Shown: positions 16,104 through 24,975 of the stretch, piece after piece
How the letters are laid out: each line of letters begins with the position of its first letter
Position numbering within the stretch: the first letter of the stretch is position 1
Origin: JAKFWI01 sp035549875
GTDB taxonomy: Bacteria > Pseudomonadota > Alphaproteobacteria > Caulobacterales > Aquidulcibacteraceae
Assembly (NCBI GenBank): GCA_035549875.1
Contig: DASZPV010000077.1
Location: 32,503 to 96,502, forward strand
Direction of reading: 5' to 3'
DNA length: 64,000 nt
Position numbers and translations under genes: made by a program
The notes under the pieces: model-generated
What the model was told of the DNA's origin: nothing
The model's database searches: none
The model's input: only the letters and a program-made list of their open reading frames with translations

Positions 16104-17344
16104 TGCGCTTGCTCCCCATATTGCAACGAAAGTTCGGCCCCAAGCGTCGCGACGCGCTCGGCGAGATCGAGCACGTCCATTTCGGTTTCCAACGCCTGCG
16201 CACGCGCGGCGATGAGCGTCGCGATCGAGGACGATCCCGCGCCATAGGCAGCGTTCGCGGCCTCGGCGCGCTGACGCGCCAGCGGCAATCGCGTCTGGCG
16301 CGCGCGATCAAAATTTGCTGTCGCGGCTTGATACGTCGCGAGATTGGATTCCAGCATGGCAACGTGCTCGCGTTCGGCCGCATCGCGCCGCGCATCAGCC
16401 CGATCTACTTCGGCGCGACGCGCGTCTATCACCGGCTGCTGGCGCCAAGGTTGGAATAGCGGCAGGCCGATGCGAACCTCGACGGACGCCATGTCTGACA
16501 ATTCCGGCGCGCGACGCCCGTAAGAGAGTTCCCAGGACCAGTCCGGCCAACGATCCGACTGCGCCATTCGCAATTGCGCCTGCGCCTCGTCGCGCTCCGC
16601 CGCAAATTGAGCGAGCGCGGGATGATGCTGGAGATGATCGCGCAGCATCCCTGGATCGATGGCGAAACTGGGCTCCGCGGCTGCCAGCGGTTCATCCGCG
16701 CCGATCCCGATCCAACGCCGCAACTCAGCGCGCGCCGCGGTGACTGCCGCCTTGGCGTCACTCAAACGATCATCGGCGCGCGCCGCGTCCACTTCCGCGG
16801 CCAACGCATCATCGACGCCGCCACCGCCGCTTAACCGGGCGCGTGCGGCGCGCGCCGAGGCGTGCGCGTCTTCGACCAGTATGGCGATCACCGCGACGCG
16901 GCGTTCCGCATAGTACAGTTTGATCCAGGCATCCGCCGCACCCAGGCGCGCTTCAAGGCGCGCAACGTCGAGCCCGGCTTGGGCGCGAGCGATGTCGGCG
17001 TCGGCCACGGCGCGCTGGGCGCTACGCGCCGGTCCGCTGGGCACTGTCTGCACGATGCCGACGCGTTGCATCGTCATGCTGTCGCGGTTGAGCCGATAGC
17101 GATCAGGCCCGTCGACTGGAACATTGTCGAGCCCGAGCGTCAGTTCTGGATCGGGAAGACGACCCGCCGCGCGCCGCGCGCGCGTCGCCGCCTGCACACC
17201 GGATGTTCCGGCGTCGATCGTCGGCCCCTCGGTTGCGGCTTGGGCGACCGCATCGGAAAAACTCAGTTCTTGTGCGTGAGCTGTCGGCGCCAAAGCGACC
17301 GCGCTTGCCACAAGCAAGGCTCTACGCAAGCATGCGTAATACAT
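16100..17344 (-). CDS. cusC: CusC-type TolC-family outer membrane channel
   Basis: This 414-residue protein has a signal peptide (ASAVALAPTAHAQE) and the long amphipathic helices of the outer membrane efflux family. TFD-like repeats surround the PDPELTLGLDNVPV strand and the LAQFAAERDEAQAQLRMAQSDRWPDW turn. It is the first gene of the cusCBAF operon and provides the outer membrane exit duct. Confidence 0.9.
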   Translation of the reverse strand: MYYACLRRALLVASAVALAPTAHAQELSFSDAVAQAATEGPTIDAGTSGVQAATRARRAAGRLPDPELTLGLDNVPVDGPDRYRLNRDSMTMQRVGIVQTVPSGPARSAQRAVADADIARAQAGLDVARLEARLGAADAWIKLYYAERRVAVIAILVEDAHASARAARARLSGGGGVDDALAAEVDAARADDRLSDAKAAVTAARAELRRWIGIGADEPLAAAEPSFAIDPGMLRDHLQHHPALAQFAAERDEAQAQLRMAQSDRWPDWSWELSYGRRAPELSDMASVEVRIGLPLFQPWRQQPVIDARRAEVDRADARRDAAEREHVAMLESNLATYQAATANFDRARQTRLPLARQRAEAANAAYGAGSSSIATLIAARAQALETEMDVLDLAERVATLGAELSLQYGEQAQ

Positions 17345-17418
17345 GCCACTAACTCCGGAACATGTGAGATGCGCGCGTACGCGCGCGTTCGCGCAAAGCA
17401 GCGCGCGTTAAGTCGGAG

Positions 17419-17769
17419 TTAGATGGTTCGCGGCGGCCGGAAGAGTTGCTGCAATGGGCCGGATGGCTTGGCCGGTTCACTTGCGATCGGTTGGGCGATG
17501 CGAAGGCCCGGCTGGGACAGCATGAGCGAAGCAAAAGTCGGCGCCATGGCCGGCGCTGTGCGACACGCCATACCGAACAGGCACGCGTCCGCCTTTTGCT
17601 TTTGGTTCTGCTGCGGCTGACCGCGATTGGCGCCGGCGCTGTCAGGACAACAATCGTGGACGGAAACGACTTGCGCCTGCTCCATCGGGCATTCGGCCGC
17701 AAAGGCGCTGGCGATGCCGCCAGTCGCCAACGCGAACGCCAAAATGAGGGTAAGCCAGACCCGCGCCAT
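17419..17769 (-). CDS. small secreted Cys-containing protein upstream of cusC
   Basis: The 116-residue product starts at the ATG at 17769, where a clean signal peptide begins (MARVWLTLILAFALATGGIA). The mature part has Cys pairs (AECPMEQ, VHDCCPDSAG, ADACLFGMACRTAP) that could bind metal. Small Cys-rich exported proteins often precede cus/czc genes; a comparable one precedes czcC at 43925. I do not recognise a named family. Confidence 0.6.
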   Translation of the reverse strand: MARVWLTLILAFALATGGIASAFAAECPMEQAQVVSVHDCCPDSAGANRGQPQQNQKQKADACLFGMACRTAPAMAPTFASLMLSQPGLRIAQPIASEPAKPSGPLQQLFRPPRTI

Positions 17770-17895
17770 GATGCCAGGATAGTGCTGAAGGGTCGCCATT
17801 CCGTCAACGCGGTTCCCCATCCCCAACGAGTGGTTAACGAAATCGATAGGCGGATTGGGCCGCAACCGCGCTCACGCGCCTTGCGGCCCATTCCA

Positions 17896-18189
17896 TCAAC
17901 AGGGCTGGCCGGTCAAAGCCCGCGCCGCATGAGCGCAAGCCTCGCGCAGCGCGACATCGTCAGGTCGGGCCATGTGTTGCGCCATCTTGTGCCGGCAGGC
18001 GGCCTGGATGCCCTGCAGACCGGATAGCTCATGGGGATTGTTGCTGACGGCGTTGCAAGGATCGCGGTGTTCGCGAGCCTGTTGAATCTGAGCAGCGGAC
18101 CTGGGGATATAGCCAGGACCGGCCAACGCCGGCGTGGCCATAGCCATAATTGCCGACGCGCCGGCGACCAGTGTGAGGATCAAGCGCAT
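17896..18189 (-). CDS. small periplasmic protein, unknown, ECF-promoter linked
   Basis: The 97-residue product starts at the ATG at 18189 with a signal peptide ending in ATPALAG. The mature part is short and helical, with three Cys residues (DPCNAVSN, AACRHKM, EACAHAARAL). Its upstream region carries the same TGTATC-N17-CGAA promoter-like element as the divergent sigma factor operon, so it is probably controlled by that sigma factor. Function unknown. Confidence 0.6.
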   Translation of the reverse strand: MRLILTLVAGASAIMAMATPALAGPGYIPRSAAQIQQAREHRDPCNAVSNNPHELSGLQGIQAACRHKMAQHMARPDDVALREACAHAARALTGQPC

Positions 18190-18260
18190 GAAACTTCTCC
18201 CTGAACTCGACCGCGTCACGAGGTAAGCGCCTCGTCCAATCGCGCGGTCTCAATGATGAC

Positions 18261-18287
18261 TTCGGGGCGCCAAGCGAGAACGATACA
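18261..18287 (-). promoter_or_regulatory. ECF-type promoter for the 97-residue protein
   Basis: On the minus strand TGTATC (18287-18282) and CGAA (18264-18261) are separated by exactly 17 bp. The sequence around the -35 part matches the opposite promoter over 15 bp (CTCGA(A)CCTGTATCGTT). The -10 lies about 70 bp before the start codon. Confidence 0.5.
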
Positions 18288-18348
18288 GGTCGAGCGCGGG
18301 GCACACGGAAGAGCAGCTCCGGCGCTCGATCGCCTATTGCCTCGAACC

Positions 18349-18375
18349 TGTATCGTTTGGACCTTCCGGACCGAA
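18349..18375 (+). promoter_or_regulatory. ECF-type autoregulatory promoter of the sigma/anti-sigma operon
   Basis: TGTATC (18349-18354), 17 bp, then CGAA (18372-18375). It mirrors the promoter at 18261-18287 facing the other way. CGAA is the kind of -10 element used by SigF-like ECF factors. The 18190-18548 gap contains these two promoters and a GAGGAGGAG ribosome-binding-like run at 18382-18390. Confidence 0.5.
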
Positions 18376-18548
18376 ACCATCGAGGAGGAGCAGCCTTAGT
18401 GAACGCCTGCCTCGCCTTCGATTCTGCCTATCGAGCCCCGCGAGCCGGCAGGTTGACGGGCGCAGTTAGTCAGCCGGTGCCATCCTTGGCTTGCTGCGTT
18501 ATGAGTTTGCGTTCGCGCTTGGCATCGCAAAGGGGGGCAAGGCGAGCC

Positions 18549-19100
18549 GTGAGCGTCTATGAGACCGAACTGCACGCGCTCATCGTCCGGAGTATCGACG
18601 GCGATGATGCGGCTTATCGACAATTTCTGGAGCGGTTGAGCGCCCTCTTTCGCGCATTCTTCAGGCGCAAACTTGCGCTGCAAGGCACAGCGCACGCCGA
18701 GGATCTCGTTCAGGAAACACTGCTCGCCATCCACCTGCACCGCAAGAGCTACGATCCAAACCGGCAGATCACGTCTTGGGTGTACGCGATCGCTCGCTAC
18801 AAACTCATTGATCATTTGCGCAAGACGCCCGCCAGCCGAGAGTTCGTCCCAGTCGACGCCATTGCAGATCTTTTTTCAGAGGAGGCCGCCGACGGCGCCG
18901 ATCCGGGGCTGGATATCGAGCGGCTTCTTACGCATCTGCCGGCGAAGCAAAGCACCGCAATCCGTCTGGTCAAACTTGAGCAATTGACCGCCAAGGAAGC
19001 AGCCAGCCGCATGGGCGTATCCGAGGCTGACGTGAAAATCTCCATTCATCGCGGACTCCAAAAACTGATGGCGCTCGTCGCCAAGGAAGAGACCCCATGA
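18549..19100 (+). CDS. ECF sigma factor, SigF-like
   Basis: The product has 183 residues from the GTG at 18549. Region 2 is FRRKLALQGTAHAEDLVQET through QITSWVYAIARYKLIDHLRK, and region 4 is LPAKQSTAIRLVKLEQLTAKEAA and MGVSEADVKISIHRGLQKLM. Alternative in-frame starts are ATG 18501 and GTG 18399; the latter has the strongest Shine-Dalgarno and would add 50 residues. The stop overlaps the NrsF-type anti-sigma gene, the classic sigma/anti-sigma layout of Caulobacter-like bacteria, where this system responds to metals and oxidative stress. Confidence 0.88.
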   Translation: MSVYETELHALIVRSIDGDDAAYRQFLERLSALFRAFFRRKLALQGTAHAEDLVQETLLAIHLHRKSYDPNRQITSWVYAIARYKLIDHLRKTPASREFVPVDAIADLFSEEAADGADPGLDIERLLTHLPAKQSTAIRLVKLEQLTAKEAASRMGVSEADVKISIHRGLQKLMALVAKEETP

Positions 19101-19732
19101 AGACCGACCAACTTGTAAACGCTCTGGCGCGTGACACGGGCGCGCAGCCGCGTGGCCTGGTGGAGCGACGCATTGTGATCGCGGCCGCGATCGGCGTTGC
19201 GGCATCCGTTCTCCTTGTGCCGCTGCTGTTCGGGTTTCGTAGCGACATGGAGCACTCGATCCTGCCCGTGATGCTAAAGGCGGGCTTCGGACTGGCCGCG
19301 GCCCTAACAGCGGCCCCGCTCTTGTTTGAACTCGCGCGGCCCAATACGCGGGTGCGGCACCTCCTGCCGCCCGCCCTTCTCTTCGCTGCCGCAAGCGTAG
19401 CGATCGCGACCGTGGCATTCCTCACGGCGACGCCGGAAGGACGGATGTATGCGTGGCTCGGCGGCGGCGTACCGGAGTGCCTGTACCGCATTCCCCTACT
19501 CGCGCTCCCCATAGCGATCACGCTTGTGTTCGCCGTGCGCGGACTCGGCGCAACACGCCCGACGCTCGCTGGCGCTGCGATCGGCGGCGTGTCGGGAAGC
19601 CTCGCCGCCATCGCCTACGCGAGTTGCTGCCCAATGGATTCGGCCCTGTATGTCGCAAGTTGGTATCTGGCCGCTATCCTGTTCTGCGCGGCTGTGGGCG
19701 GGATCATGCTCGGACGCGCATTGAAATGGTAG
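19097..19732 (+). CDS. nrsF: NrsF-type (DUF1109) membrane anti-sigma factor
   Basis: This 211-residue protein has six predicted membrane spans. The family's conserved cysteines are in VPECLYRIPLLALP and SCCPMDSALYVASWY; in related proteins these help sense metals or oxidants and release the sigma factor. It is ATGA-coupled to the ECF sigma gene. Its end converges on the broken membrane-protein gene at 19766-20390. Confidence 0.87.
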   Translation: MKTDQLVNALARDTGAQPRGLVERRIVIAAAIGVAASVLLVPLLFGFRSDMEHSILPVMLKAGFGLAAALTAAPLLFELARPNTRVRHLLPPALLFAAASVAIATVAFLTATPEGRMYAWLGGGVPECLYRIPLLALPIAITLVFAVRGLGATRPTLAGAAIGGVSGSLAAIAYASCCPMDSALYVASWYLAAILFCAAVGGIMLGRALKW

Positions 19733-19765
19733 AACGCCGGCTTTCGCGACTCCAAACGCAGCTCG

Positions 19766-20390
19766 CTACACGGCCGGTGCGGTGTGGCTCATGCCGCCGA
19801 CGTGCACGAGAATAAAGACGACGCCAATCGCCGCGAGGGTTGCGATGAAAATCCATCGACCAGGCCCTCCGGCGCGAACGCTTTTGACCGCTCCCCTCCA
19901 CAACACGACGGCCCAACGGCGTGACGCCGCGAGGTTTGTAAACCGCTATGAGGACGGCGGCGATGAGCACGCCGATCGCCAACGCGCCATCCATCGCCAG
20001 TTGAATGCCAAGCCGGCCCAGATGCGGGAAGCTTTCGCTCGCGCCTGCAAAACGCGCCGCCGCCTGGACCGCAGTGAATTGATGCAAGACAAGCAGAACG
20101 CTGGCCATTAGCGCGAGTACGAGTTTGGACAGCACCCAATAATGCTTCAGCACTCCCCAAGGCGTGGTGAGCGCTTGGAGCAAGCCGCTCACAAGCGTCA
20201 TCAGGGCAAGCGGAATGATCACATTCGAGCCGATGATGTTCATGCCGAGATAAGCGGCGCGCGCCACGGCGGCGTCGCGACCCCACAATCCCGCGAGACT
20301 CAACGCCAGAAAAGCCGCGACTGAACCAAGCCACGCCACAGAGAGCATGATATGAATGGCGAGCAAAAGCCTGCGGACAGGTGCGGACAT
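19766..20390 (-). pseudogene. DUF2269-like membrane protein with a frameshift
   Basis: From the ATG at 20390 the product has four hydrophobic helices (LLLAIHIMLSVAWLGSVAAF, NVIIPLALMTLVSGLLQA, HYWVLSKLVLALMASVLLVL, GALAIGVLIAAVLIAVYKPRG). After GRRVVEG the frame turns basic and low-complexity. Removing one G from the GGGG run at 19893-19896 restores a natural ending with a fifth membrane helix (WIFIATLAAIGVVFILVHV) and a stop at 19766. Either the gene is recently broken or the base is a sequence error. The family assignment is tentative. Confidence 0.65.
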
Positions 20391-20488
20391 GGGGCGCCTC
20401 CAACGCCGCCAAACTGTTTCCTGACTCTCCGCCGGTCCAACACTTTTCGCGGACACATCTGCGCGAATGTCTTTCTAGAGAGGGCGTC

Positions 20489-21049
20489 GTGACGCACGCA
20501 ACTATCGATCGGCGGTCGGCGAGCACGCGGGCAAAACTTGAGCAGGCGCACCTCGCCTTGATCCATGCGCGCGGCTACGAAGCCATCAATGTCCAAGACA
20601 TCTGCGCCGCAGCCGGGGTTAGCCGTTCGGCCTTCTACACCCACTATGCCGACAAGGATGATCTGAAACGTTCCGGTCTCGATTGCTTGCGGCGCGAGCT
20701 TGAGTCGGCGCAACGCAGGCCAGGCGCAGCGCCCTTTGCGTTCACCCGCGCCCTCTTTCGTCATGCGCGCGAGCACCTCGATCTTTATCGCAGTCTCGGC
20801 GACGGAAACGGACGCGCCATCGCGCTCGGCGCTATTCGCGAGATGCTCGAAGCGCTGGCGCGCAAGGAGTTCGCGGCCGACGCCTCGCCCGAGTTGCGAG
20901 AGGCCAAGGTCCAAATGGCCGTCGGCGCGTGCTTGGGCTTGTTGACGTGGTGGCTCGACACGGGCTGCAAACAGCTCACATCGGAAGAGATCGACGCTGT
21001 GTACCAGCGCCTTGTCATGCACAGCGCCACGGCAATGCCGCCACGCTAA
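20489..21049 (+). CDS. TetR/AcrR family regulator
   Basis: The product has 186 residues from the GTG at 20489, preceded by a GAGAGGG ribosome binding site. The N-terminal HTH reads ALIHARGYEAINVQDICAAAGVSRSAFYTHYADKDDL, the hallmark of TetR regulators, followed by a helical ligand domain. It is divergent from the frameshifted membrane protein gene about 100 bp away, which is its most likely target. The ligand is unknown. Confidence 0.85.
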   Translation: MTHATIDRRSASTRAKLEQAHLALIHARGYEAINVQDICAAAGVSRSAFYTHYADKDDLKRSGLDCLRRELESAQRRPGAAPFAFTRALFRHAREHLDLYRSLGDGNGRAIALGAIREMLEALARKEFAADASPELREAKVQMAVGACLGLLTWWLDTGCKQLTSEEIDAVYQRLVMHSATAMPPR

Positions 21050-21222
21050 GCCCTCGTTCGCGAGGGATATTCGCATATGGTGCGTAAGATTCTTCTTGAT
21101 CCCCACGCGATCGCGAGCCCGAGTTCGCAACCCGTTGAGCCAATGCCGGAACCGCCGCCTATCCGCAGGGTTTGAGGCATAAGCTGCGCGTCCCGCAGCC
21201 AGCCTCACGATCGGAGCGAGCG

Positions 21223-21687
21223 ATGGACCATCACGAAGCCCAACACGGCCAGCCCTATCGCAAGCTGGCCCTCATGACGGCTCTATCGTTCGTCTCAATG
21301 TACATTTTGATGTACGCGATGGTGGACCAGTTCGCGAATGTCGTGCCGAATCTCAACCAGTTTTATATGGCGGCGCTCATGACCGCCCCGATGGTGGCGA
21401 TCGAGCTTGCCCTGATGGGCGCGATGTATCCCTCAAAGCGGACAAACCTGTCCCTCCTGGCCGCCGCCGCGATAGTGCTTGTCGGCGCATTTGGATTGAT
21501 CCGGACGCAGGGCGCCATCGGCGATCGCGAATTTTTGCGGTCGATGATCCCGCATCACGCCGGCGCGGTGTTGATGTGCGAGCACGCACAAATCACGGAT
21601 GCCGATATCCGCACGTTGTGCGCTTCAATCGTCACGAGCCAGCGCGAGGAAATTGCCCAAATGAAAGCGCTCCTCGCACGCCAGTAG
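21223..21687 (+). CDS. DUF305-family membrane protein
   Basis: The product has 154 residues from the ATG at 21223. Three membrane helices lie at residues 15-35, 45-65 and 75-92. The C-terminal half has the DUF305 signature: DREFLRSMIPHHAGAVLMCE followed by SQREEIAQMKALL. This His/Met-rich helical domain is common in copper-resistance loci and may bind metal in the periplasm. The 173-bp gap before it shows no gene. Confidence 0.8.
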   Translation: MDHHEAQHGQPYRKLALMTALSFVSMYILMYAMVDQFANVVPNLNQFYMAALMTAPMVAIELALMGAMYPSKRTNLSLLAAAAIVLVGAFGLIRTQGAIGDREFLRSMIPHHAGAVLMCEHAQITDADIRTLCASIVTSQREEIAQMKALLARQ

Positions 21688-21760
21688 AGCGGCGTGAGCG
21701 CCCTATGGCCCAAGGCCGGCGTATAAGTCCGTCGCTCATGCGTCGCTTCATTATCCAGGC

Positions 21761-24166
21761 TCACACTTTCACCGCGCCCAATCGCAGCGAATTGGCGATC
21801 ACCGAGACTGACGACAGCGCCATCGCAGCCGCGGCGATCATCGGCGACAGAAGATCACCCGTGAGCGGATAGAGCGCACCCGCCGCGATCGGAATGCCCG
21901 CCACATTGTACGCGAACGCGAAGAAGAGATTTTGGCGGATATTGCCCATCGTCGCTTTTGAGATAGAGCGTGTGCGCACGATGCCGCCAAGATCGCCTTT
22001 AAGCAGCGTCACGCCGGCGCTTTCCATCGCCACGTCCGTGCCGGTGCCCATGGCGATCCCGACATCCGCCGCGGCCAAAGCCGGCGCGTCATTAACGCCA
22101 TCTCCGGCCATGGCGACCACGCGCCCCTCGCTTTTGAGACGCTCGACGATCTGCGACTTGTCCTTCGGCAAGACTTCCGCCTCTACGGTATCGAGGCCGA
22201 GTTTCCGCGCGACCGCTTCCGCGGTGGTGCGATTGTCGCCAGTCAGCATCACCAACTTGATGCCTTGAGCACGCAGCGCCGCCAGCGCATCCGGCGTTGT
22301 GGGCTTTATCGGATCGGCGATGGCGAACACGCCCCGCGCGACCCCATCGACCGCGACGTAGATCGCCGTCGCGCCATCCGCACGCATCTTTTCCGCAGCC
22401 TCGGACAAAGCGCTTGTTTCAATGCCGAGTTCGGCAAGGTAGCGTTCGGCTCCAAGCGAGACCTTTCTGCCTTCAACAACACCGACAACGCCTTTGCCAG
22501 TCGGTGAGTCGAATTCCGTGGGCTCCGAAAGCTTAAGTTTTCGATCCGTCGCCGCAGCCACGATCGCTTGTGCAAGCGGGTGTTCGCTACGATTCTCAAG
22601 ACTTGCCGCAAGCCGCAACGTCTCAGCCTCATCGGCGACGCTGACATGTATTTCCGTAACGGCGGGTTTGCCGGCTGTGAGCGTGCCCGTTTTATCGAGC
22701 ACAAGCGTATCGACCTTCTCAAACCGCTCCAGCGCTTCGGCGCTCTTGATCAACACGCCAGCCTGCGCCCCACGGCCGACGCCCGCCATGATGGACATCG
22801 GCGTCGCCAATCCGAGCGCGCACGGACAAGCGATGATCAGCACGGATACCGCTGCAATCAGACCATAGACGAAGCGAGGCTCCGCACCGATCAGCGCCCA
22901 GATGATGAAAGCGAGAACGGCCACACCGATCACCGCTGGAACGAACCAGCCGGACACCTGGTCGGCCATGCGCTGGATTGGCGCGCGCGAGCGCTGCGCA
23001 TCCGCCACCATCTGCACGATCTGCGAGAGCATCGTATCGCGCCCGACGCGTTCTGCTTCGATGACAAGCGCACCCGTCTGATTCAACGTGCCGCCGATCA
23101 CCTTATCGCCGACGCTGCGGGTCACCGGCATGGATTCACCCGTCACCATCGATTCATCGATTGTGGAGCGGCCATCGCGCACGAGCCCGTCGACCGGCAC
23201 TTTCTCGCCAGGCCTGACCCGCAAACGATCGCCGACAAGAATTTCGTCGAGCGAGACCTCTTCCTCTGCGCCGTCCGTAATGCGTCGCGCCGTTTTCGGC
23301 GCCAGATCAAGGAGAGCGCGAATGGCGCCGCTGGTGCGCTCGCGCGCCTGCAACTCCAATACCTGCCCCAACAACACGAGCACCGTGATGACTGCGGCCG
23401 CCTCAAAATACACCGAGACGACACCGTGCGGATCGCGAAACTGCGCCGGAAACGCCGCTGGGGCCAATGTCGCAATTACGCTATAGGTCCAAGCCACGCC
23501 CGTACCGAGCGCGATTAGGGTGAACATGTTGAGGTGGCGGGTCTTGAGCGACGCCCAACCTCGCTCGAAAAATGGCCAGCCGCCCCACAGCACGACAGGC
23601 GTCGCAAGCAGGAGCTGAAGCCACGGATTGATCGTCGGCGCCACCAGGCGATCAATCCCGACCAGATGACGCCCCATTTCAAGCGCGAGCACCGGCACTG
23701 CGACAGCCGCGCTGACGACAAATCGACGGCGCATGTCTACGAGTTCGGGATTGGGGCCCGAGTCCGCGCTTGGCAGCATCGGCTCCAGCGCCATACCGCA
23801 TATCGGGCACGAGCCGGGACCGTCGCGCACGATCTCGGGGTGCATCGGACAGGTCCACTTGGCCCCAGTCGGCACGCTCTTTGGATGAATTGCCGCGCCG
23901 CCGTGCGCGTGCCCATGATGCGCGTGATCTCCCTTTGCGCCGCCTTCTGAAGAACAGCATGAATGATCGTTCGCTGGGCGCACATACTTCGCAGGGTCGG
24001 CTTCAAACTTCGCCTTGCAACCGGCGCTGCAAAACAGAACTTCCTCACCGTCGTGCATCAATCGATGCGGCGTGTCGGGCTTGGGCGTCATGCCGCAAAC
24101 CGGATCGCGCTTAGCCTGATCACCGGCATGGGCGGCGTGATGATCATGAGGCGATTGTGTGTTCAT
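21761..24166 (-). CDS. copA: copper-exporting P1B-type ATPase
   Basis: This 801-residue pump has two N-terminal metal modules: a YHS domain (KRDPVCGMTPKPD, about 19-60) and a heavy-metal-binding domain (WTCPMHPEIVRDGPGSCPICGM, about 104-128), separated by a His-rich linker. All P1B motifs are present: ESMVTGES, CPC, DKTGT with the phosphorylated Asp, SEHPLAQAI, MLTGDN and GDGVNDAPALAAADVG. It exports Cu(I) from the cytoplasm. It is divergent from cueR, with a CueR box in its promoter. Confidence 0.95.
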   Translation of the reverse strand: MNTQSPHDHHAAHAGDQAKRDPVCGMTPKPDTPHRLMHDGEEVLFCSAGCKAKFEADPAKYVRPANDHSCCSSEGGAKGDHAHHGHAHGGAAIHPKSVPTGAKWTCPMHPEIVRDGPGSCPICGMALEPMLPSADSGPNPELVDMRRRFVVSAAVAVPVLALEMGRHLVGIDRLVAPTINPWLQLLLATPVVLWGGWPFFERGWASLKTRHLNMFTLIALGTGVAWTYSVIATLAPAAFPAQFRDPHGVVSVYFEAAAVITVLVLLGQVLELQARERTSGAIRALLDLAPKTARRITDGAEEEVSLDEILVGDRLRVRPGEKVPVDGLVRDGRSTIDESMVTGESMPVTRSVGDKVIGGTLNQTGALVIEAERVGRDTMLSQIVQMVADAQRSRAPIQRMADQVSGWFVPAVIGVAVLAFIIWALIGAEPRFVYGLIAAVSVLIIACPCALGLATPMSIMAGVGRGAQAGVLIKSAEALERFEKVDTLVLDKTGTLTAGKPAVTEIHVSVADEAETLRLAASLENRSEHPLAQAIVAAATDRKLKLSEPTEFDSPTGKGVVGVVEGRKVSLGAERYLAELGIETSALSEAAEKMRADGATAIYVAVDGVARGVFAIADPIKPTTPDALAALRAQGIKLVMLTGDNRTTAEAVARKLGLDTVEAEVLPKDKSQIVERLKSEGRVVAMAGDGVNDAPALAAADVGIAMGTGTDVAMESAGVTLLKGDLGGIVRTRSISKATMGNIRQNLFFAFAYNVAGIPIAAGALYPLTGDLLSPMIAAAAMALSSVSVIANSLRLGAVKV

Positions 24167-24217
24167 GGCCTATACGCGGCAGACCGCGCTCCTGTTTTAT
24201 CTTGAAACACAGCCTGC

Positions 24218-24238
24218 ACCTTCCCATAATGGGAAGGT
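24218..24238 (-). promoter_or_regulatory. CueR box in the copA promoter
   Basis: An exact inverted repeat, ACCTTCCC-N5-GGGAAGGT, is the classical CueR operator. On the minus strand it overlaps a TTGACC -35 element, with a long spacer of about 19 bp before CAGGCT, as MerR-family promoters require. It lies 52 bp before the copA start. Confidence 0.85.
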
Positions 24239-24271
24239 CAACCCGGAAAATTCGCGCGAGAAAACAGGACC

Positions 24272-24685
24272 ATGAATATTGGTGAGGCCGCCGAGCGGTC
24301 CGGCGTTTCCGCCAAGATGATCCGCTACTATGAAAGCGTCGAATTGCTGAAACCGGCTGCGCGACGCGGCAACGGCTATCGGGACTATGGCGAGGCCGAT
24401 GTATCGGTGCTGCAATTCATTCGCCGAACGCGCGACCTCGGCTTCTCGCTGGAAGAGGTGGGCGCGCTCTTGGCGCTTTGGCGCGACAAACGGCCGTCGC
24501 GCGAAGTCAAGCGGCTTGCCGAAGCGCATATCGAAGATCTTGAGCGTCGCATGAAGGAAATGCGAGCAGTTGTGCGAACGCTGCGCGACCTCGCGCAGCA
24601 TTGCCGCGGAGACGAGAGATCCGACTGCCCTATCCTTGACGATTTGGCTACGCCGCGATCTGCACGCCGCAAGCCGCATCAGTGA
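24272..24685 (+). CDS. cueR: CueR-type MerR family copper regulator
   Basis: This 137-residue protein starts with the MerR HTH (MNIGEAAERSGVSAKMIRYYE), followed by QFIRRTRDLGFSLEEVGALLALW and a dimerisation helix. The C-terminal metal loop holds Cys residues in HCRGDERSDCPI, as in CueR proteins that bind Cu(I). It is divergent from copA across the CueR box. Confidence 0.92.
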   Translation: MNIGEAAERSGVSAKMIRYYESVELLKPAARRGNGYRDYGEADVSVLQFIRRTRDLGFSLEEVGALLALWRDKRPSREVKRLAEAHIEDLERRMKEMRAVVRTLRDLAQHCRGDERSDCPILDDLATPRSARRKPHQ

Positions 24686-24897
24686 CAGCCGGCGCTGTGT
24701 TCCCGCTTCTTTTGCCGGGCCTCGTCGGCGCTAAGCGCTTGTCCGTGACGGCGGTGGATGAACAGATGCATCAAGGGGCACGCTAGAAACAGAAGATAAG
24801 GCTCCAGGCCAAGCGCATGGCGCCAATGCTCGCTGAGCACATAAAAGGCCCCGCCCGCCACGATCGCGGTCACGAGAATGATTAAGAAATTGCGCAT
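24679..24897 (-). CDS. DUF2933 small membrane protein
   Basis: The 72-residue product starts at the ATG at 24897. Two membrane segments (FLIILVTAIVAGGAFYVL and YLLFLACPLMHLFIHRRHG) and the HALGLEPYLLFLACPLMHLF box match DUF2933 proteins, which sit in copper and heavy-metal loci. It ends in a Cys-His tail (AGCH). It overlaps the 3' end of cueR by 7 bp on the opposite strand. Confidence 0.8.
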   Translation of the reverse strand: MRNFLIILVTAIVAGGAFYVLSEHWRHALGLEPYLLFLACPLMHLFIHRRHGQALSADEARQKKREHSAGCH

Positions 24898-24975
24898 GAC
24901 GTTCTCACTTTCATGCAGAACTGTCGTTTGTCGACGCAAGAATGGGACGGACCGATCGCAAGACCTTGATTACGA

